Positions 55,288 to 62,045 of a stretch of 62,045 nucleotides of DNA are shown here, in pieces. The translations under genes were made by a program, and so were the position numbers. The first letter of the stretch is position 1; the number at the start of each line of letters is the position of its first letter. A model generated the notes under the pieces. The model had not been told where the DNA came from. It saw only the letters and a list, made by a program, of their open reading frames with translations, and searched no databases. The DNA is from Clostridium tyrobutyricum DSM 2637 = ATCC 25755 = JCM 11008. Its GTDB lineage: Bacteria; Bacillota; Clostridia; Clostridiales; Clostridiaceae. The stretch lies in NCBI RefSeq assembly GCF_000359585.1, contig NZ_APMH01000024.1:1-62045 (forward strand), written 5' to 3'.

Positions 55288-57606
55288 ATGATAGATATAA
55301 GTCAAGAAAACTATAAAGCTATAGAAGATATAGGAGAAAAGTCAAAGCAGTATGCAGAGGGAAGTATAAATCCTGTAAGATTTAAGGCTTTCAGAGTATC
55401 TATGGGATTTTATGAACAGAGGAAAAAAGAAACTTATATGTTGAGAACTAGAGTGCCGGGTGGAGTAATAAATTTAAAACAATTTCAGGTTATAAGTGAA
55501 CTTGGAAGAAAATATGCTGATGGTAAAGTAAGATTTACTTCAAGACAGGATATACAGTTTCACAGTGTAAATTTAGAGGATGCATATCCAATAATGAAAT
55601 CTCTTATAGAAGTTGGAATAATTACAAAGGGAACAGGTGGAAATACTGTAAGAAACATTGAGTGTTCACCACTTTCAGGGGTTTCATTAGATGATGTGTT
55701 TGATGTAACACCTTATATGAAGGCTGCTACCAATTATTTAATAAAAGATCCTACCACAATGAATATGCCAAGAAAGTATAAAATAGCTTTTTCAAATAGT
55801 GGAGTTGATACTGGCAATGCTACAATTTCTGATCTTGGATTCATAGCTAAGATTGTAGATGGAAAAAGAGGTTTTGAACTGTATGGTGGTGGTGGATTTG
55901 GTGGAAGTCCACAGGTATCTTTAAAACTTAAAGACTTCATACCTGACAAAGATATTTTATATTATATTCAGGGCATGAAGAACCTGTTTGAAGCTGAAGG
56001 AGATAGAACCAACAAGCATAAGGCACGAATAAGATTTATAGTTAAAAGACTTGGAAAAGAAAAGTTTATTGAAAGATTTAATGAAGAAGTAAATAAATTA
56101 AAAGCAGAGTCAAAACTTGATATAAATGTAAATCCGGATGAATTTATAGTAAATAAATCAGCTGAAATAGTAGAAAAAGCTGAAGTGTCAAAAGATCTTG
56201 AAAATATATTGTTCCCACAAAAGCAAGCAGGGTATTATTCCGTTTACGTACACCCACAAAGTGGAAATTTAAATGTAGATAATCTTGACAAAGTACTTAA
56301 TTTTATTGACAAACTTAACTATGATATATCCATAAGAACAACTAATACTCAGGGCTTTATTGTAAGAGATTTAAAAGAAAATGATGCCCAAAAACTACTT
56401 GATATAATCAAAGAATTTACGTCTATATATAATATAGATAATTCTTTAACTTGTGTAGGTGCGTCAACATGCCAGCTTGGCCTTTGCCTTTCACAAAATC
56501 TTTTGATAGGAATAAAAGCTGAGTTTAAATCTGTTGACAAAAATGTGAAAGAAGCCCTTCCAAGATTATATATATCAGGATGTCCTAATTCATGTGCTCA
56601 GCATGAAAAAGGTCAGATAGGTTTGCACGGAAGAGCAAAAAGAACACAAAATGGCCTTATACCAATGTATTCTGTATCCTTTGGAGGAAGAATAGGCTCT
56701 GGTGGAGCAAAAATGGGCGAAGAGTACGGAGATATTCCAGCAAAGAAGATACCTGAATTTCTACATAAACTAGCATATCTAAAAGCGGATTCAGGTTATG
56801 AAGACTTTTATGAATTCTTAGATAATAAGAATGATGATATAAAAGAATTAGTTAGTAAATATACTGATATAGAGAAATTTGCAGGGGATTCAGATATTTA
56901 TTTTGATTTTGGTTCATGTGAGCGATTTTCATTAAAAGGCAGAGGACCTGGGGAATGCAGCAGCGGAGTAATGGATGTAATCAAACTGGATTTATCAAAT
57001 GCAGGATCTTCACTTGAAAAATACAAACAGACTAAAAAGGATTCAGATTTGTATTCTTCAGCAGTTTCCTCAGCGAGAACACTTCTAGTATTAAGAGGAG
57101 TAGATACGAATAAGGATAGAGAGATATTCAAAGAATTTGAAAAGAATTTTGTGGATCCTGGCTATGTAAAGTCATCAATTAAGAAGTTGTTTGAAAGCCT
57201 TATAGATTATAAACTTGGGGATTTAGCTAATATATCTGATAAATTGCCTGAAGTTGAATATTTGTTTAAAAAAGTAGAAGCTATGTACAAATCACTGGAC
57301 GGAAAACTTGAAATAACACTTCCCAAAGAAGAAGTTGTAGATTCTAAAGCTGATGATAAAGAAGATAATAATGAAAAAGACGGATATAAGGTTATTGATT
57401 TTAGAGGGGTAAAATGTCCTATAAATTTTGTAAAAGTCAAAATTGAGCTATCCAAGATTAAATCTGGTGAAAAAAGGGGATTTTATCTAGATGATGGAGA
57501 TCCAATAAAAAATGTTCCCGAAAGTGTTAGAAAAGAGGGTCATAAAATAATTTCAATAGATACAAATTATGAAGGCTATAATTTGCTTGTTGTAGAGAAA
57601 AAATAG
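55288..57606 (+). CDS. Siroheme sulfite/nitrite reductase fused to a TusA domain
   Basis: 772 aa from ATG 55288 (GGGAGTG ten bases up; TTG 55279 is an alternative). Residues 1-500 are a siroheme [4Fe-4S] reductase with two ferredoxin-like halves and cluster cysteines C389, C395, C432 and C436 (TCVGASTC and GCPNSC). Residues about 590-690 are a helical, HEPN-like or linker region. Residues 700-772 form a TusA/SirA domain with the sulfur-carrying Cys710 in RGVKCPINFVKVK. The fusion suggests sulfide made at siroheme is passed as persulfide to the adjacent carrier system. Assimilatory sulfite reduction is inferred from neighbours. Confidence 0.9.
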   Translation: MIDISQENYKAIEDIGEKSKQYAEGSINPVRFKAFRVSMGFYEQRKKETYMLRTRVPGGVINLKQFQVISELGRKYADGKVRFTSRQDIQFHSVNLEDAYPIMKSLIEVGIITKGTGGNTVRNIECSPLSGVSLDDVFDVTPYMKAATNYLIKDPTTMNMPRKYKIAFSNSGVDTGNATISDLGFIAKIVDGKRGFELYGGGGFGGSPQVSLKLKDFIPDKDILYYIQGMKNLFEAEGDRTNKHKARIRFIVKRLGKEKFIERFNEEVNKLKAESKLDINVNPDEFIVNKSAEIVEKAEVSKDLENILFPQKQAGYYSVYVHPQSGNLNVDNLDKVLNFIDKLNYDISIRTTNTQGFIVRDLKENDAQKLLDIIKEFTSIYNIDNSLTCVGASTCQLGLCLSQNLLIGIKAEFKSVDKNVKEALPRLYISGCPNSCAQHEKGQIGLHGRAKRTQNGLIPMYSVSFGGRIGSGGAKMGEEYGDIPAKKIPEFLHKLAYLKADSGYEDFYEFLDNKNDDIKELVSKYTDIEKFAGDSDIYFDFGSCERFSLKGRGPGECSSGVMDVIKLDLSNAGSSLEKYKQTKKDSDLYSSAVSSARTLLVLRGVDTNKDREIFKEFEKNFVDPGYVKSSIKKLFESLIDYKLGDLANISDKLPEVEYLFKKVEAMYKSLDGKLEITLPKEEVVDSKADDKEDNNEKDGYKVIDFRGVKCPINFVKVKIELSKIKSGEKRGFYLDDGDPIKNVPESVRKEGHKIISIDTNYEGYNLLVVEKK

Positions 57607-57671
57607 AAGTTAGTTGAGAAAGATGGAATAAATTTAATTTGTTCCATCTTTAAATAGATTGAGGTGAAAAT

Positions 57672-58901
57672 ATGAAGTTTAATACTAAACTTATACATGG
57701 AAATGCAAGATTGGATGGAACAGGTGCTACTAATACTCCAGTATATCTTTCTAATGCATATGCTCACACAAGTGCAGAAAAACTTGAAAAGATATTTCAG
57801 GGAAAGGATATGGGGTATGCATATACTAGAATATCAAATCCTACAGTTACTTCTTTTGAAAGAAGAATTGCAAGTATAGAAAATGGTATGGTTGCTACAT
57901 CTGCATCATCTGGAATGAGTGCTATATATCTTGCTGTAATGAATATGGTAGAAAGTGGAGACGAAATAGTTTCCTCAAGCGGTTTATATGGAGGCACTTA
58001 TACTCTTATGAGAAATTTAAAATCCATTGGGGTAAAAGTTCATTTTCTTGAAAATATAAATCCGGATACTTTGAAATCCGTGATAAATAAAAAAACAAAA
58101 TTGGTTTTTGCAGAAACTATTGGAAATCCAAGACTTGATGTCTTGGATATAGGAGCTGTATCAAAATTCTGTAAAGATAATAATATTGTTCTTATTATAG
58201 ATTCCACAATGACCACTCCTTATCTCATAAAACCACTGGAATATGGTGCTGATATTGTAATACATTCTACTTCTAAGTATATAAATGGAACTTCTAATTC
58301 TATAGGTGGAATTATAGTAGATAGTGGAAGCAGCAAGTATACAGATCCACGATACGAAAACTTTTTGCCTTATACAAAGAAATATGGTAAAATGGCGTTT
58401 ACTGCTAAGTTAAAAGATACAATAGGTAGAGATGTTGGACCGGCACTTTCACCTTTTAATGCATTTTTAAATCTTACAGGAGTGGAAACACTATCTCTTA
58501 GAATGAAAGAGCACTGTAAAAATGCACTGGGCATTGCTAAATATTTAAGTAATAATGATAAGATAGTGGATGTAAACTATCCAGGACTTGAGAGCTCAAG
58601 GTATTATGATTTAGCTCAAAAGTATTACAAAAATGGATCTGGTGGCATACTAACATTTAGACTTGGAAGTAAAGAAAATGCATTTAAATTTTTGAACAAT
58701 TTAAAATTGATATTGGATCTTACAAATATAGGTGATACTAAATCAATTATAATTCATCCTTCATCTACAATATGTTCTAATAATACTGATGAAGAAAAGC
58801 GACAGATGGGAGTATATGAAGATCTTTTAAGATTATCTGTAGGTATAGAGGATGTGGAAGATATAATAGCAGATATTGACAGCGCTTTGAAAGAACTTTA
58901 A
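57672..58901 (+). CDS. MetY-like PLP enzyme of the sulfur-carrier operon
   Basis: 409 aa of the Cys/Met-metabolism PLP family. The Schiff-base lysine is Lys202 in HSTSKYINGTSNSIGG; the PLP-phosphate residues are in YAYTRISNPT and ASSGMSAIYLA. It matches O-acetylhomoserine sulfhydrylases but is distinctly different from the second copy at 61.4 kb, for example STSKYINGT in place of SATKFIGGH. In Wolinella MetY takes sulfur from the HcyS thiocarboxylate to make homocysteine. That role is inferred here. A TAGATTGAGGTG site precedes ATG 57672. Confidence 0.86.
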   Translation: MKFNTKLIHGNARLDGTGATNTPVYLSNAYAHTSAEKLEKIFQGKDMGYAYTRISNPTVTSFERRIASIENGMVATSASSGMSAIYLAVMNMVESGDEIVSSSGLYGGTYTLMRNLKSIGVKVHFLENINPDTLKSVINKKTKLVFAETIGNPRLDVLDIGAVSKFCKDNNIVLIIDSTMTTPYLIKPLEYGADIVIHSTSKYINGTSNSIGGIIVDSGSSKYTDPRYENFLPYTKKYGKMAFTAKLKDTIGRDVGPALSPFNAFLNLTGVETLSLRMKEHCKNALGIAKYLSNNDKIVDVNYPGLESSRYYDLAQKYYKNGSGGILTFRLGSKENAFKFLNNLKLILDLTNIGDTKSIIIHPSSTICSNNTDEEKRQMGVYEDLLRLSVGIEDVEDIIADIDSALKEL

Positions 58902-59322
58902 TTTTTATTTACAATTTCAAAGAACAGTAAAAATGAAGTTAAAAGGGAATGATCATATATTAACGGAGATAAAATCAATATATTAGATTTGTCACAGTAA
59001 GATTTTTAACACAATGGTACAATTTTGTACTTATTGTGTTGAAGGTCTTTATTTTCTCTCAAATAATTTTATTAGTTAAATTTTTTAATTTTATATATTG
59101 TAAGAAATATTAAATGGCTGTATAATTTTAATGTCGTATTGAATTTTCATATCCAAAATACAATTTTAATAATAGCAATTGTATAATCCCTGAAATTTTA
59201 TTAAATAATTATATATACAAACTTAAATATATAAAGTGTATGCTTAAATTTTAAATGCGTAAAATTAAAATTTTTATAATTGTTAAATTGGAATTCTGCA
59301 TGAAAGAGATGAGAATTATATT
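58902..59322 (+). other. Intergenic region before speD
   Basis: 420 bp without a gene. It holds a hairpin AACACAAT/ATTGTGTT (59008-59015 with 59033-59040), inner arms GTAC/GTAC, with only a delayed T-rich tail, which is the likely end of the sulfur operon. It also contains the speD promoter and a very AT-rich leader of about 190 nt. I found no riboswitch core in the leader. Confidence 0.6.
59098..59126 (+). promoter_or_regulatory. Promoter of speD-speE
   Basis: TTGTAA (59098-59103) and TATAAT (59121-59126) are separated by 17 bp. The speDE genes are therefore probably outside the control of either SAM-I riboswitch. Confidence 0.7.
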
Positions 59323-60132
59323 ATGAATAATCTAAAAAACAAACTAAAACTTTATGGATTTAATAATCTTACAAAAACCTTGAGTTTTAATATTTATGAT
59401 GTATGCTATACTAGATCTGAAGAAGAAAGAAAGCAGTATATAGATTATATAGATGAACAGTATAACTCTGACAGACTTACAGAAATTTTAAAAAATGTAA
59501 CTGAAATAGTTGGAGCAAGTGTATTAAATGTGGCAAAACAGGACTATGATCCTCAAGGAGCAAGTGTAACTATTCTTATTTCAGAAGAGGAGATTCCTAT
59601 ATATATGATTGATAATAGTTGTAATAAAGGAATCCTAACTCCTCCTAGAAAAAATATTGTTTCTCATCTTGATAAAAGTCATGTTACAGTACATACATAT
59701 CCTGAAAGTCATCCTCAGAATAATGTTGCAACTTTTCGTGTGGACATAGATGTATCAACATGTGGAAAGATATCCCCATTAAATGCACTTAATTATTTAA
59801 TTGAAAGTTTTGATTCAGATGTTATAACTATAGACTATAGAGTTAGAGGATTTACCAGGGACATATATGGAGAAAAGCATTTCATAGATCATGACATAAG
59901 TTCTATTCAGGATTTTATATCTCAAGATATTCTTGATAAATATCATCTTATAGATATGAACATATATCAATCAAATATATTTCATACAAAGATGAGAATA
60001 AATGAATTGAATCTTACTAAATATTTGTTTGATACTAAAAATGGTAATGTTTCCAATAAAGAAAAAACAGATATTCTGAATAAGCTTGAAAGAGAAATTA
60101 ATGAAATTTTTTATGGAATAAATATAAAATAA
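59323..60132 (+). CDS. speD: S-adenosylmethionine decarboxylase, proenzyme
   Basis: 269 aa, the long E. coli class (about 264 aa) rather than the short Bacillus type. Self-cleavage before Ser119 in [14 protein letters not shown] creates the pyruvoyl cofactor. The product, decarboxylated SAM, is the aminopropyl donor for spermidine. It is followed 14 bp later by speE. The gene weakly matches AGAGATGAG as its ribosome-binding site. Confidence 0.95.
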   Translation: MNNLKNKLKLYGFNNLTKTLSFNIYDVCYTRSEEERKQYIDYIDEQYNSDRLTEILKNVTEIVGASVLNVAKQDYDPQGASVTILISEEEIPIYMIDNSCNKGILTPPRKNIVSHLDKSHVTVHTYPESHPQNNVATFRVDIDVSTCGKISPLNALNYLIESFDSDVITIDYRVRGFTRDIYGEKHFIDHDISSIQDFISQDILDKYHLIDMNIYQSNIFHTKMRINELNLTKYLFDTKNGNVSNKEKTDILNKLEREINEIFYGINIK

Positions 60133-60146
60133 ACAGGAGGCATTTT

Positions 60147-61019
60147 ATGAATAACAGTGAATTACCTAAGTATTTCAAGTTTGATAAAGATGAAATTTGG
60201 TTTGAAGAATTTGAAGTGGAAAAGAAAACTATGAAGATTACTTACAAATTGAATAAAATACTTTCTTATTGTACATCAAAATATCAGGAAATTGCTTTAA
60301 TTGATACTAATGCATTTGGACCATGTCTGGTTTTAGATGGAATAATGCAGTCTACTACAAAAGATGGATTTATATACAATGAGATGATAACTCATATACC
60401 AATGCTTACTCATAAAAAACCCAAAAGAGCTTTAGTAATAGGCGGAGGGGATTGTGGGGCGGTTAGAGAACTTTCCAAGTATAGAGAACTGGATTCTATA
60501 GATATGGTAGAATTAGATGAAGTTGTAACAAGAGAATGTATAAAGTTTCTTCCTGAAATAAGTGGTGGAGAAAATTTTGATAGTAGAGTAAATTTTAAAT
60601 TTGGTGATGGAGTGGAATATGTAAAAAATGTTTCTCAAAAATATGATGTTATATCTATAGATTCGCCAGATCCTGAAAGTTATGCCAAGGATTTATTTGG
60701 AGAAGAATTTTATAGAAATGTAAAAAAATCTTTGAATGATGATGGAGTCATGGTATGCCAGAGTGAATCTCCAATGCTTCATATGGATATAATAAACAAT
60801 ACAAGAGAGATATTGAAAGATAATTTTAATATAGTAAGAACTTATGTTGCTTTTGTTCCAAGTTATCCAGGTGGACTTTGGAGTTTTACTATAGCTTCTG
60901 ATGTATATGATCCTTTAAATCTGGATCAAAATAGACTTCCGGACACTACAAGATACATAACAAGGGAGATTGCCAAGTCTTGTTTCAATCTTCCTAATTT
61001 TATAAATAATCTTAAATAA
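60147..61019 (+). CDS. speE: Polyamine aminopropyltransferase (spermidine synthase family)
   Basis: 290 aa. Binds decarboxylated SAM at VIGGGDCGAVREL and VELDEVV. Two places differ from E. coli SpeE: GGGDG-A becomes GGGDCGA, and the amine-site loop DCTDPIGP becomes DSPDPESYA. Overall fold and C-terminal PSYPGGLWSF are normal. The pairing with speD supports spermidine synthesis, but the loop change leaves room for another amine acceptor. ACAGGAGG precedes ATG 60147. Confidence 0.9.
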   Translation: MNNSELPKYFKFDKDEIWFEEFEVEKKTMKITYKLNKILSYCTSKYQEIALIDTNAFGPCLVLDGIMQSTTKDGFIYNEMITHIPMLTHKKPKRALVIGGGDCGAVRELSKYRELDSIDMVELDEVVTRECIKFLPEISGGENFDSRVNFKFGDGVEYVKNVSQKYDVISIDSPDPESYAKDLFGEEFYRNVKKSLNDDGVMVCQSESPMLHMDIINNTREILKDNFNIVRTYVAFVPSYPGGLWSFTIASDVYDPLNLDQNRLPDTTRYITREIAKSCFNLPNFINNLK

Positions 61020-61088
61020 GATATCAAATATGGTACGATATTTCAAATATTATAAGAAGATTTTCTACTGATATATTTTGAAAGTCCA

Positions 61089-61117
61089 TTGACAAATTAG
61101 TTAAAAGACTGTATATT
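61089..61117 (+). promoter_or_regulatory. Promoter of the SAM-I riboswitch operon 2
   Basis: TTGACA (61089-61094) and TATATT (61112-61117) are 17 bp apart, ending about 36 bp before the riboswitch. The segment 61020-61088 after speE shows no gene. Confidence 0.75.
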
Positions 61118-61152
61118 ATATTTAACTTAATTACTAATAATTAAATATAGAT

Positions 61153-61262
61153 TTCTTATCAAGAGAGGCGGAGGGACTGGCCCTATGATGCCCGGCAACC
61201 TGAATATAGAATATTCATTGGTGCTAATTCCAGCAGGGGAAACCTGATAGATGAGATACAAG
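61153..61262 (+). promoter_or_regulatory. SAM-I (S-box) riboswitch 2
   Basis: The core CTTATCAAGAGAGG, GGAGGGACTGGCCC, TATGATGCCCGGCAACC, GGTGCTAATTCCAGCAGG and GATGAGA is nearly identical to riboswitch 1 at 52361, differing mainly in the P3 and P4 arms. It controls the metY gene that follows. Confidence 0.97.
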
Positions 61263-61270
61263 AGGATATT

Positions 61271-61303
61271 ACTTCCTGCAGTTTCTCTGCAGGAAGTTTT
61301 TAT
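61271..61303 (+). terminator. Riboswitch-controlled terminator 2
   Basis: ACTTCCTGCAG (61271-61281) pairs with CTGCAGGAAGT (61287-61297), followed by TTTTATATA. The hairpin is GC-richer than terminator 1, suggesting tighter shut-off. Confidence 0.95.
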
Positions 61304-61336
61304 ATATCTATATTACAAGTGTTATAAAATACATAA

Positions 61337-62045
<709 letters not shown>

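Noticed and set aside
58902-59322. Possible third riboswitch before speD
   Set aside because: The leader is long but AT-rich, and no S-box, preQ1, PRPP/guanidine or other core I know could be found in it.

Overview
The window is low-GC Firmicutes DNA, most like a Clostridium of the sensu stricto group. The evidence is AT-rich codon use, AGGAGG ribosome-binding sites, frequent TTG and GTG starts, a zinc-type S14, a clostridial S10-spc-alpha order, the CwlD and SleB spore-wall families and no aerobic respiratory genes. An acetogenic or ethanol-forming Clostridium is possible, but the sequence alone does not fix the species. I see no IS element, prophage, CRISPR array, rRNA or tRNA gene.

Layout. 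(1) 1-15.9 kb: a structured leader and the ribosomal superoperon rpsJ to rplQ, with secY, adk, map, infA and rpoA. (2) 16-20.3 kb: the energy-coupling module ecfA1-ecfA2-ecfT, truA, then rplM-rpsI behind a strong promoter and leader. (3) 20.5-24.5 kb: cwlD, a GntR regulator, two-subunit fumarase and a small gene that looks frameshifted. (4) 24.5-29.2 kb: a sigma-54 activator with an N-terminal HPr domain, divergent from ptsI, which has a textbook -24/-12 promoter. (5) 29.3-38 kb: TPR protein, trxA, a thioredoxin-reductase-like flavoprotein, a SleB-type hydrolase under a c-di-AMP riboswitch, then cdaA-cdaR, a flavoprotein and glmM. (6) 38-41.8 kb: sigma factor with DUF4179-type partner, and hcp. 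(7) 41.9-50.9 kb: MerR regulator, amidinotransferase-fold hydrolase, polyamine-type ABC importer (A-D-B-C), PucR regulator and class III aminotransferase, apparently one nitrogen-compound uptake and breakdown locus with a duplicated promoter region. (8) 51-52.2 kb: PAP2 and histidine phosphatases. (9) 52.3-62 kb: a sulfur and methionine locus with two SAM-I riboswitches.

The most notable system is in region 9. A SAM-I riboswitch precedes a ROK-type regulator, a ThiS-like carrier ending GGG-TFGL, a ThiF/MoeB-type activating enzyme, a JAMM protease, a siroheme sulfite reductase fused to a TusA domain, and a MetY-like enzyme. This gene set matches a protein-thiocarboxylate route to homocysteine like the one described in Wolinella succinogenes (HcyS/HcyF/HcyD/MetY). 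Here it is joined to an in-line sulfite reductase with its own sulfur-relay domain. speD-speE follow, then a second SAM-I riboswitch and an ordinary metY cut by the window edge.

The second most notable system is the HPr-domain sigma-54 activator facing ptsI. Enzyme I could phosphorylate the activator's own HPr domain, closing a loop on ptsI transcription. Function calls rest on motifs and gene order read by eye; no database search was run.
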